Assembly: GCA_012523595.1 (NCBI GenBank)
Contig: JAAYIG010000012.1
Location: 1-34,785, forward strand
Reading direction: 5' to 3'
DNA from: Fibrobacter sp.
GTDB taxonomy: Bacteria; Fibrobacterota; Chitinivibrionia; Chitinivibrionales; Chitinispirillaceae
DNA: 34,785 bases
Position numbers and translations under genes: made by a program. Below the pieces are notes generated by a model. It did not search any database, was not told the DNA's origin, and worked only from the letters and a program-made list of their open reading frames with translations. Position 1 is the first letter of the stretch. Every line of letters begins with the position of its first letter. Of this stretch, positions 18,295 through 25,844 are shown piece after piece.

Positions 18295-18849
18295 TTACCC
18301 GCTGTTTCTGAACCTGCGGGGCCCTTCCAGGTAAAGGTTGTTCCCGAAGCAGTCGATCGCAACTATGAGAGGAAAATCCCTGATTCCCAGTTTGTAAATA
18401 GCTTCCGGACCAAGATCGCTGTAGGCCACAGTTTCCGCTGCTTCTATGTGTTCTGCAAGCAGAGCCCCTGCACCTCCTGCTGCCGCGAAATAAACACAGC
18501 AGTTTTCCCCCATCGACCTTATGACATCATCACTTCTGCTTCCCTTGCCGATCATCCCTTTAAGCCCGGTTGAGGAGAGAAGCTGAGGGGTGTATTTGTC
18601 CATCCGGGAACTGGTTGTCGGACCGGCACTTCCAATCACCCTGCCTGGTCTGGATGGAGTGGGACCGGTATAATAGAGGATCTGCCCGGACAGGTCAAGG
18701 GGGAGACTCTCTTTTCTATCCAGAAGGGAGATAAGCCGCTTATGTGCTGCATCCCTGGCAGTGTATATTGTTCCGCTCAGAAGCACCTCCTCGCCGGCTC
18801 TCAGGGAGCGGACATTCTCATCGGTAAGCGGGGTGGTGATTTTTTTCAT
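18295..18849 (-). CDS. Class I fumarate hydratase, beta subunit
   Basis: This 184-residue protein matches the C-terminal (swivelling) domain of iron-sulfur fumarases and tartrate dehydratases: LSGTIYTARDAAHKRL near the start, YTGPTPSRPG, GPTTSSRMDKYTP, KGSRSD and CVYFAAAGGAGALLA. With the alpha subunit 8 bp upstream it forms a two-subunit class I fumarase that interconverts fumarate and malate. Such enzymes are oxygen-sensitive and typical of anaerobes. L-tartrate dehydratase is a possible alternative, but the malic enzyme next door favours fumarase. Confidence 0.92.
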   Translation of the reverse strand: MKKITTPLTDENVRSLRAGEEVLLSGTIYTARDAAHKRLISLLDRKESLPLDLSGQILYYTGPTPSRPGRVIGSAGPTTSSRMDKYTPQLLSSTGLKGMIGKGSRSDDVIRSMGENCCVYFAAAGGAGALLAEHIEAAETVAYSDLGPEAIYKLGIRDFPLIVAIDCFGNNLYLEGPRRFRNSG

Positions 18850-18857
18850 GAGAAATC

Positions 18858-19706
18858 CTATAGAACAAATGTTGCTTTACGTGCTGAGTGACAGTTAAGG
18901 TTGACAGCTACAGGCATCGATGCCAGGTGGCAGGGGAAGGTCTCGATATGCACGGCCAGTGCGGTTATCCTGCCTCCAAGACCCTGGGGGCCGATACCGG
19001 AATTGTTTATTTTTGTCAAAATCTCCTGTTCCATCTCTGCATAGCGGGAGTCGGGGTTTGGCGATCCAATGGGCCTTAGAAGTGCTTTCTTGGCTAAGAA
19101 AGCAGCTTTATCCGCAGTTCCGCCCAGTCCCACTCCTGCAACGACCGGAGGACAGGGATTCCCCCCGGCTTTGATGATTGTGGAGACAGTGAAATCAATA
19201 ACACCTTCTCTGCCGTCAGAAGGCTTCAGCATCGCCAGCGCGCTCATGTTTTCTGAACCGCCGCCTTTGGGAAGGAGAGTGACGGTGAGGGAGTCTCCAT
19301 TGACTACGTCAAGGTGAATCAGAGCAGGTGTGTTGTCACCTGTGTTGACCCGCTCAAAAAGAGGGTCCTTGACTATTGATTTCCTGAGGCATCCCTCCCT
19401 GTAGCCTGCTCTTACGCCCTCATTTATCGCATCCGGGAGAATTCCTCCCTCGATTGAAACCCCTGATCCCAGGCTGACAAAGAAAATTGCAGAGCCGGTG
19501 TCCTGACAAAGCGGTAATGATTCCGACCTTGCCAGTGCTGCATTTTTCAGACACTGTTCAAGAAATGATTTTCCGGCAGTGGATTCCTCTCTGGATAAGG
19601 ACTGCTCAAGTGCGGTCAGAGTGTCACAGGGGAGAAAGAATGCCGCCTGAAGGCAGAGTTTTTTCACTTCCGCCACGATGGTACTGTATTGAATCACCTT
19701 TGACAT
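18858..19706 (-). CDS. Class I fumarate hydratase, alpha subunit (Fe-S)
   Basis: This 282-residue protein has the three cysteines that bind the catalytic 4Fe-4S cluster in this family: C67 in LCQDTG, C185 in GGNPCPP and C272 in LNCHSAR. It also has KGGGSENMSALAML and GVGLGGTADKAA. It sits between malic enzyme (11 bp upstream) and the beta subunit (8 bp downstream) on the same strand, so the three genes form one operon. It acts in the cytoplasm on the fumarate/malate step, either in a reductive succinate branch or in malate use. Confidence 0.94.
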   Translation of the reverse strand: MSKVIQYSTIVAEVKKLCLQAAFFLPCDTLTALEQSLSREESTAGKSFLEQCLKNAALARSESLPLCQDTGSAIFFVSLGSGVSIEGGILPDAINEGVRAGYREGCLRKSIVKDPLFERVNTGDNTPALIHLDVVNGDSLTVTLLPKGGGSENMSALAMLKPSDGREGVIDFTVSTIIKAGGNPCPPVVAGVGLGGTADKAAFLAKKALLRPIGSPNPDSRYAEMEQEILTKINNSGIGPQGLGGRITALAVHIETFPCHLASMPVAVNLNCHSARKATFVL

Positions 19707-19717
19707 AAAAACCTGTT

Positions 19718-20995
19718 TCAGTGGCTGTTTATGGTTTCTGAAAGTCTCTCCAGCCTCCCGCGATATTCCGTCAGGTCAATTTGAATTCGTGCCACGCCTG
19801 TTTCTATTGCTGCTTTGGCAACTGCAAGACTCTCCTCGACAAGAACTCTCGGGTCCATCGGCTTTGGAATAATATACTCAGGCCCGAAGGAGAGTGACTC
19901 CAGCCCGTAGGCATCCAGAACTATCCGGGGAATATTGCCCTGCTTTGCAAGTGATGCGAGTGCGTGCGTGGCCGCAATTTTCATCTCTTCGTTTATTGTC
20001 GATGCCCGCACATCGAGAGCGCCTCTGAAGATGAATGGAAAACCAAGGACATTGTTCACCTGATTTGGATAATCGGAACGCCCGGTAGCCATAATCAGGT
20101 CATCCCTGACACTTTTGGCCTCATTGTAGCCTATCTCCGGATCGGGGTTGGCCATGGCGAAGATTATCGGACGATCAGCCATACTTTTGACCATCTCCGG
20201 TTTAAGAAGTCCACCTGTGCTTAAACCTGCAAACAGATCTGCTCCTTCCATTGCCTCTGAGAGGGTTCTTTTTGAGGTTTCAACTGCAAATGCCTCCTTA
20301 AACCCGTTCATCCCCTCTTTTCTTCCCTTGTAAACAACTCCCTTGCTGTCAACCAGGAGAATGTTTTTGCGGTTTACACCCAGAGCTGCATAGAGATTTG
20401 CGCAGGAGATTGCGGCTGCTCCGGCTCCGGAAAAGACCACTTTCATTTCTGAAAGCTTTTTTCCCTGCAGCTCGGCGGCATTTAGAAGTGCAGCTCCGGA
20501 GATAATAGCTGTTCCGTGCTGATCATCATGGAAAACCGGAATAGACATCCGCTTTTTCAGCTCCTCTTCGATGTAAAAGCATTCCGGAGCCTTGATATCC
20601 TCGAGGTTTATTCCACCGAAAGTCGGTTCCAGACACTCTATTATCCTGACTATTTCCTGCGGATCTTTAGAGTTTATTTCCAGATCGAACACATCTATAT
20701 CTGCAAACCTTTTAAACAGTATCCCTTTACCCTCCATGACCGGCTTACCGGCCAGGGGGCCGATGTCACCCAGACCCAGGACAGCGGTGCCGTTGGAGAT
20801 CACTGCGACCAGGTTCCCTTTTATCGTGTAACGATAGGCATCATCGGGATTTTTCTGGATCTCCCGGCATGGTTCGGCCACTCCCGGAGTGTATGCCAGA
20901 GAGAGGTCTTTCTGAGTTTTGCAGGGTTTGGTGGCTATTACCTCTATCTTTCCCCTGCGACCCGATTCATGGTATTTCAGCGCTTCCTGTTTCAT
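19718..20995 (-). CDS. Malic enzyme (short form, no phosphotransacetylase domain)
   Basis: This 425-residue protein has the malic enzyme N-domain ([11 protein letters not shown] with the catalytic tyrosine, [19 protein letters not shown] with the catalytic lysine, [11 protein letters not shown]) and the NAD(P)-binding domain ([17 protein letters not shown]). It decarboxylates malate to pyruvate with reduction of NAD(P). The short form lacks the C-terminal Pta-like domain found in E. coli MaeB. Cofactor preference cannot be read reliably. It is the first gene of the malic enzyme-fumarase operon, with AAGGA about 10 bp before the ATG. It is followed in metabolic sense by the acetate-forming fusion protein upstream on the same strand. 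Confidence 0.94.
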   Translation of the reverse strand: MKQEALKYHESGRRGKIEVIATKPCKTQKDLSLAYTPGVAEPCREIQKNPDDAYRYTIKGNLVAVISNGTAVLGLGDIGPLAGKPVMEGKGILFKRFADIDVFDLEINSKDPQEIVRIIECLEPTFGGINLEDIKAPECFYIEEELKKRMSIPVFHDDQHGTAIISGAALLNAAELQGKKLSEMKVVFSGAGAAAISCANLYAALGVNRKNILLVDSKGVVYKGRKEGMNGFKEAFAVETSKRTLSEAMEGADLFAGLSTGGLLKPEMVKSMADRPIIFAMANPDPEIGYNEAKSVRDDLIMATGRSDYPNQVNNVLGFPFIFRGALDVRASTINEEMKIAATHALASLAKQGNIPRIVLDAYGLESLSFGPEYIIPKPMDPRVLVEESLAVAKAAIETGVARIQIDLTEYRGRLERLSETINSH

Positions 20996-21476
20996 TGGTT
21001 TTTTCCTTGTGTAGAAGAGAGAGAAAAGATTATAAAAATAGATTTTTTGCCTCGCTGATCCAAGGTGGGGAGAGCAATATCGGGATAAGTGCTGATAATG
21101 TGAATATGGGTGAAAATGATATTGGTAGCGTATGGTGAATTAATAGACTTTCCTATTTTTTCTGTGATATGTTTATGCTCGATGGCTTTGGATATTCCAA
21201 CCTGCCACAGCTTAAATGGGTAAAACAAATAACTTCTGCTATTATACCTGATTTCATTATTGACTTTTCAGAAGAACGGTTCTGACGGGGTTTATGTTTT
21301 AAGACTGACATTTGATGGGGTTTATTCCGGTAGTATAATTTGTAAATAAACAAAAGTTGATATGTCTTTTCATAAGACAAACCTGAAGGAATGTTAGTGA
21401 CTAAAAATTAACCAGGGTAAGTCCTTAAACAATTGAGCAGGACTGGATTCCTGCTTCGCAGTGGAGGAAAAGATGT
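20996..21476 (-). promoter_or_regulatory. Upstream region of the malic enzyme operon: possible -10 box, direct repeats and palindromes
   Basis: No gene is supported here. Read on the minus strand, a TATAAT sequence lies at 21029-21034, about 35 bp before the malic enzyme ATG; no good -35 is visible. Further upstream are a palindrome TCAGAA-6-TTCTGA at 21268-21285, which contains AGAAC-G-GTTCT, and two copies of GGGGTTTAT (21287-21295 and 21317-21325) exactly 30 bp apart. AGCAGGA-6-TCCTGCT lies at 21436-21455. These could be operator sites. Nothing identifies the regulator. Confidence 0.35.
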
Positions 21477-21525
21477 TGCTTGCAAAGGACAATTGTCACC
21501 ACTGGAGGTTATACCTTTGCAAGCA
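21477..21525 (-). terminator. Hairpin downstream of the acetate kinase fusion gene
   Basis: A perfect 12-bp inverted repeat, TGCTTGCAAAGG (21477-21488) and CCTTTGCAAGCA (21514-21525), with a 25-nt loop, starts 13 bp after the fusion gene's stop codon. In the direction of that gene it is followed only by a weak T-rich stretch (CTTTTCC). It may be a terminator or an RNA-stabilising 3' hairpin. Confidence 0.45.
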
Positions 21526-21537
21526 TGTATTCAGATC

Positions 21538-23859
21538 TCAGACAAGCTCATTCTGAATACCTTCGATTATCCCTTTCACTCCGGTTTTTATTCCGGCCGC
21601 ATTGGCCTCATCGGTATCGATATGCATCGCCAGGCGGAATGAGGGGTGTACTCTGACCACGACATCACCGAATATCAGATTCCTTCCGGGGCTGTCGACA
21701 CTGACTCTCACCATGCAGCGGTCAACAAGACCCATGCTCAGTGCATCCGCGGGTGTCATGTGGATATGGCGCTGGGCGCAGATAACGCCTCTTTCAATTG
21801 TCACTGAACCGGCAGGGCCTACCAGAGTGACTCCCGGAGTATCCTTGATATCCCCTGATTCCCTTACCGGTGGATGAATGCCGAGTTTGAACTGCTCGGT
21901 CATGGAGATTTCAATCTGCGTTTCCTTTCTGGCAGGGCCAAGTACCCTTACCCTTTCGATTTTCCCCTTCGGGCCGACCAGAGTGACTTTTTCAGCACAG
22001 GCATATTGACCCGGCTGAGACAGCTCAGATTCATTTGTTAACTTATGCCCTTTACCGAAGAGCGCCTCGACATGCTCCTGTGAGAGATGAACATGGTGGG
22101 CGGAGACCTCGATCGGCACATCTCTGGGTGTACTGGTTATAATCCGGGTTGTACGGTGTTTACCCAGTGCCCTGAGAGTTTCTCTGGCAATCATGAGTTC
22201 CTCATTTGTGGGGACCACAAGTGTTCTTACCGGGGCATCATCCGTTGAAATATCGGATACTTCAGTAAATCCGTTAGCTTTGCGGTTCTTCTCCTCATCA
22301 ATCTGGATTCCCAGGTACCCCAGCCCCTGGCAGGCAAAACTGCGGACGCTGGAGCTGCCCTGTCCAATACCGCCTGTGAAAATAAGCAAGTCAAGTCCAC
22401 CCATCACCGCTATGTATGATCCTATATATTTCCGGATCTGATAGCAATATGTCCTAATGGCCAGCAAAGCCCTGTGATCACCCTCCTGCGCAGCTTGATC
22501 GATAGTACGCATATCATTGGATATACCGGAAATGCCCAGAAGGCCACTCTGACGAGTGATCATGTGTTCGGCTTCCTGTACATTCAGATTATCGGTTTTC
22601 ATTATATAAACCAGAGCGGCAGGATCAATATTACCGCACCGGGTTCCCATTATTAAACCCTCGGTAGGAGTCAGTCCCATAGAGGTATCAACAGAGCGTC
22701 CATGATCGATCGCGCAAACAGATGAGCCGTTTCCAAGATGACAACTGATTATTTCCAGTTCGTTTAAGTGGCGCTTGATAGCCTGAGATCCTTTCAATGC
22801 TACATAGGAGTGTGATGTTCCGTGAGCACCGTATTTTCGGATCTTGTACTGTTCGTAGTATTGATACGGAAGCCCGTAAAGGAATGCGTAAGGGGGCAGG
22901 GTGTGGTGGAAAGCAGTGTCAAACACTACTACATGAACTGCTCCGGGGAATGTTTTCTGCGCTTCTTCAATTCCAATCAGGTGAACGGGATTATGAAGGG
23001 GGGCGAAAGCACCTAGTTCCGCTATAGCCTTTTTCACATCCTCTGTGACTACCTCTGCTCCGCTGAATCTGTCTCCTCCATGCACTACTCTATGGCCAAC
23101 AGCAGTAATCTCGTCTTTGCTTTTAATTACAGATGAGCTGGTTAGTTCCTCAATCATCGATGCAAAAGCAGCTGCATGATCACCTTTGGGCAGATCTTTA
23201 GTCTTATGGGTGGAGTTGAGATGAATGGTGTGTCTGGTACCATTTTCTCCAATCTTTTCCACGCTTCCAAAAGCGTTCCGTTTTTCATCACTGGTGTCAA
23301 ACAGATGATATTTCAGAGATGAGGAGCCACAATTTATTACAAGTATCTTTTCCGGGGTTTTGCTTTCGAGCCTGAAGCCGTAGGGATCCTCACTTTTACG
23401 GAAAGAGGGATCCTGGAAATCTTTATTGCCCTGTGCCAGAGGGCTGTTTTTAAGTCTGTCTGTGATGATTCTGGAGAGATAGCGAACTGTAGAAGGATGG
23501 ATGAGCATTTCTGATGAGAAAATTGCCTGCGGAATAATAATAGCTTTGCATCGGCTTATTCCGATTACATCAGCGGGATTCTTTTCACCAGTCATCATTG
23601 ATATTTCCCCGAAAACATCACCAGCCTTCAGAGTCATCAATTGATGGCTTTCTCCGCTGTTATCTCTGATAGAAATTTCTGCAGTTCCTTCTATGAGAAT
23701 ACCTAAAAATCTGCCTTCTTTGCCGTATTCAATTATGGCTTCGTTAGATTCGAAGGTGATAATCTGTGATTCGTCGATAATCTTTTTTAAAGTTATATCC
23801 TGATAATCCTTAAATAGGGGAACTTCCTTCAAAAAAGAGAAAATATCCTTTACAGTCAT
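21538..23859 (-). CDS. Fusion of cNMP-binding-type domain, acetate kinase and PduL phosphotransacylase
   Basis: The protein has 773 residues from the ATG at 23859, chosen over GTG 23865 because AGGAG lies 5 bp before it and overlaps the GTG; numbering below is from the GTG. Residues 1-140 form a cyclic-nucleotide-binding-type domain (FGEISMMTGEKNPADV). Residues 173-572 are a complete acetate kinase: NCGSSS 178-183, VGHRVVHGG 256-264, FDTAFH 315-320, HGTSH 348-352, HLGNGSS 376-382, GTRCGNID 407-414 and NEE 554-556. Residues 580-775 are a PduL-type phosphate acyltransferase with both metal-binding HxH motifs (HVH 591-593, HIH 700-702) and GPARKETQIEIS. Together the enzymes turn acetyl-CoA and phosphate into acetyl phosphate and then acetate plus ATP. 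Each part has normal length. No partner gene is adjacent. Confidence 0.93.
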   Translation of the reverse strand: MTVKDIFSFLKEVPLFKDYQDITLKKIIDESQIITFESNEAIIEYGKEGRFLGILIEGTAEISIRDNSGESHQLMTLKAGDVFGEISMMTGEKNPADVIGISRCKAIIIPQAIFSSEMLIHPSTVRYLSRIITDRLKNSPLAQGNKDFQDPSFRKSEDPYGFRLESKTPEKILVINCGSSSLKYHLFDTSDEKRNAFGSVEKIGENGTRHTIHLNSTHKTKDLPKGDHAAAFASMIEELTSSSVIKSKDEITAVGHRVVHGGDRFSGAEVVTEDVKKAIAELGAFAPLHNPVHLIGIEEAQKTFPGAVHVVVFDTAFHHTLPPYAFLYGLPYQYYEQYKIRKYGAHGTSHSYVALKGSQAIKRHLNELEIISCHLGNGSSVCAIDHGRSVDTSMGLTPTEGLIMGTRCGNIDPAALVYIMKTDNLNVQEAEHMITRQSGLLGISGISNDMRTIDQAAQEGDHRALLAIRTYCYQIRKYIGSYIAVMGGLDLLIFTGGIGQGSSSVRSFACQGLGYLGIQIDEEKNRKANGFTEVSDISTDDAPVRTLVVPTNEELMIARETLRALGKHRTTRIITSTPRDVPIEVSAHHVHLSQEHVEALFGKGHKLTNESELSQPGQYACAEKVTLVGPKGKIERVRVLGPARKETQIEISMTEQFKLGIHPPVRESGDIKDTPGVTLVGPAGSVTIERGVICAQRHIHMTPADALSMGLVDRCMVRVSVDSPGRNLIFGDVVVRVHPSFRLAMHIDTDEANAAGIKTGVKGIIEGIQNELV

Positions 23860-23875
23860 TATCACTCCTGATTTG

Positions 23876-23891
23876 TTAAGGGAAACCTTAA
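23876..23891 (-). promoter_or_regulatory. Short perfect palindrome in the leader of the fusion gene
   Basis: TTAAGG-4-CCTTAA lies 16 bp before the fusion gene's ATG and next to its AGGAG. It could be a small operator or a leader hairpin. An AT-rich TATATATATT stretch follows upstream, but no convincing -35 pairs with it. Confidence 0.3.
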
Positions 23892-24069
23892 TATATATAA
23901 AGAAAAATCAACATGCCACGGAGAAGTTGTCTGGAAGGCGATTTATGCTGTTTTCTAACTGTAGTATTAGCGGAAACAATGGAAATATTGTGTCAGAATT
24001 TATTAAAGTTTACCAATATTGTAAGCAGAGCCCTGTAATGTCTCGATATTTGCTCTCTCTGTCAGTAAT

Positions 24070-24489
24070 ATGAAAAAAGTCATATTATATCTTTTAAGCT
24101 CCGGCATAACCGGACTTATATACATAGGAATGCTTTATCTGTTTAACGATATCCTGAAATGGCATCATCTCCTGAGTGTATCGATCTCCTATGGTTCTGC
24201 GATGACTATTTATTTCCTCATAAACAAGCTGGGTGTTTTTCAGGCAAAGAAGACCGGAACTGAAAAGAGAGAAGTAATACAGTTTATCATTCTGATAGCA
24301 TTCAACTACCTTGTTACTTTGGGCATAGTAGCCGGGATAGAAGCTCTTGGCGGAGGGGTTTTTCTGGGATCAGCGATAGCGGGTGTGGTAACGGTTACGC
24401 TTACATTTTTTGTTTTCGACCGACTTCTGTTCAAGCGCAGAGAGGGGAAAACGCAGATGCAGACACCGGCCCGGAAAACAAATAATTGA
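24070..24489 (+). CDS. GtrA-like four-helix membrane protein
   Basis: This 139-residue protein has four predicted membrane helices (about 5-25, 33-52, 70-90, 98-120) and the GtrA-type layout. YFLINKLGVF follows helix 2 and TFFVFDRLLF ends helix 4, after which comes a basic tail. GtrA-like proteins are thought to move lipid-linked sugars or act in polysaccharide modification, but many have no known role. No glycosyltransferase is adjacent, so the target is unknown. The ribosome-binding site is weak. It precedes the ZIP gene by 15 bp, probably in the same transcript. Confidence 0.75.
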   Translation: MKKVILYLLSSGITGLIYIGMLYLFNDILKWHHLLSVSISYGSAMTIYFLINKLGVFQAKKTGTEKREVIQFIILIAFNYLVTLGIVAGIEALGGGVFLGSAIAGVVTVTLTFFVFDRLLFKRREGKTQMQTPARKTNN

Positions 24490-24504
24490 GGTTAACGACT
24501 ATCC

Positions 24505-25245
24505 ATGTTACTGATAGTTGCTACAACTCTGCTTATAAGCCTGCTGGCCTGGGCCGGACTTATTACTCTGTTGATCAAAGAGGCTTTTCTCCACAAAATA
24601 CTGCTTGTTCTGGTGTCTTTTGCTGCTGGATCTCTTTTAGGTGGCGCGTTTTTTCATCTGTTGATGGAATCCATAGAAAAGAATGGTTTGAACCTTAAAG
24701 TTTTTGTCTGGGTTCTTTCTGGTTTTGTGGTTTTCCTTATTATAGAGCAGTTTTTTCACTGGCATCACAGCCATGAACTTCCTCCTCACCATTTTTTTTC
24801 ACGCAAGCCGGTCACCTACATGGTATTAATTGCTGATGGACTGCATAATTTCATCGATGGTATGGCAATTGGAAGTTCATTTTTTATAAGCAGAGAAGCA
24901 GGATTGATTACTGCTCTGGTGGTGGCGGCGCATGAGATCCCCCAGGAACTGGGGGATTTCGGGATTCTGGTACATGGCGGATGGAATAAGAAAAAGGCTC
25001 TTGTACTGAATTTTGCCTTTGCACTGACAATTGTACCCGGAGGCATAGCAGCTTATCTCTTTTCCAGAACTTTTGATATCTCCTTTCTGCTTCCCTTTAC
25101 AGCCGGAAGTTTCATTTACATTGCATCGGCTGATCTTATTCCTGAAATAAAACATGAGTCAAATCCACTGCGCAGTACAGTGCTTCTTTTTGCGTTTCTT
25201 TTTGGAACTGGTTTGGTACTGGCAATGAAGATAATCGCAGGGTAA
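24505..25245 (+). CDS. ZIP-family divalent metal transporter
   Basis: This 246-residue membrane protein has about eight hydrophobic helices. The helix-4 motif DGLHNFIDGMAIG and helix-5 motif AAHEIPQELGDF contain the His, Asn, Asp and Glu residues that form the binuclear metal site of ZIP transporters. A histidine-rich loop (HWHHSHELPPHHF) lies between helices 3 and 4, as is common in this family. It most likely brings Zn2+ or another divalent metal into the cytoplasm. The metal cannot be fixed from sequence, and no Zur- or Fur-type box was recognised upstream. Confidence 0.92.
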   Translation: MLLIVATTLLISLLAWAGLITLLIKEAFLHKILLVLVSFAAGSLLGGAFFHLLMESIEKNGLNLKVFVWVLSGFVVFLIIEQFFHWHHSHELPPHHFFSRKPVTYMVLIADGLHNFIDGMAIGSSFFISREAGLITALVVAAHEIPQELGDFGILVHGGWNKKKALVLNFAFALTIVPGGIAAYLFSRTFDISFLLPFTAGSFIYIASADLIPEIKHESNPLRSTVLLFAFLFGTGLVLAMKIIAG

Positions 25246-25844
25246 GAGACTTTTAACACAGAAATCTCCCTGAAATAAAGGGAATCTGAAAACATCGATA
25301 TTCAGGTTTTCTTCTCCTTTAAAAGTGCCAACATTTCCTCCAGGTGTTGTCATTGTTGTTCTTCCCTGAACCCTGCTACCAGGGTTGTAATTCTGGAAAG
25401 ATTGGATGTGATCGTTGTAGCTGCAACCCTGAAATTCTAATAAACAGGAAAGCTGGAAAAAACATTGCCCTGGGGAAGGCTTTTTCTGTGCAGAGGGCTG
25501 TTAATATTATTATTATATACCAAACAGCACTTTTTCCCTCAAGGAATCCTGAACCAAGGTAGATGTTTAACTGGCTGGGGGGGGGGTAGTATGAAACAGG
25601 GAGAACCGGTACCCACTGATATTTTTCCGCTTTTTAATAAAGATGGAAAATGTTGCAGATCCCCATTGAAAAAATGCTTCACCTTGGTGTTGGTGTAGTC
25701 TGATGTTTAAAGAAGTGTGCTGTGATGTGGACTATCGGGATGCCGATTGCGGTTTTTTTCTGCTGTATTTCTCTCTTTTATTCAGTAGGGATTCTGATGA
25801 TTCGGTATGTATCATAAAGGTAGAGAGTATATCAGGGGTGAGGG
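25246..25844 (+). promoter_or_regulatory. Long non-coding leader before the VWA operon: competing hairpins and a G10 tract
   Basis: No gene is supported in these 599 bp. Three short elements can pair in two exclusive ways: AACCCTG (25369-25375) with CAGGGTT (25380-25386), or CAGGGTTG (25380-25387) with CAACCCTG (25424-25431). An AT-rich ATTATTATTATATA stretch lies at about 25505-25520. A run of ten G residues lies at 25577-25586. This region must contain the promoter of the four-gene VWA operon, but no convincing -35/-10 pair could be chosen. Confidence 0.4.

Noticed and set aside
18298-18321. CCCGC/GCGGG inverted repeat between the convergent aminotransferase and fumarase genes
   Set aside because: It has only five pairs, lies inside the fumarase beta coding end and has no T tract on either side, so a terminator call is not justified.
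25344-25698. Two overlapping plus-strand frames of 72 and 77 codons before the VWA operon
   Set aside because: They have no ribosome-binding site or recognisable domain, their composition is odd, and one runs through the G10 tract.
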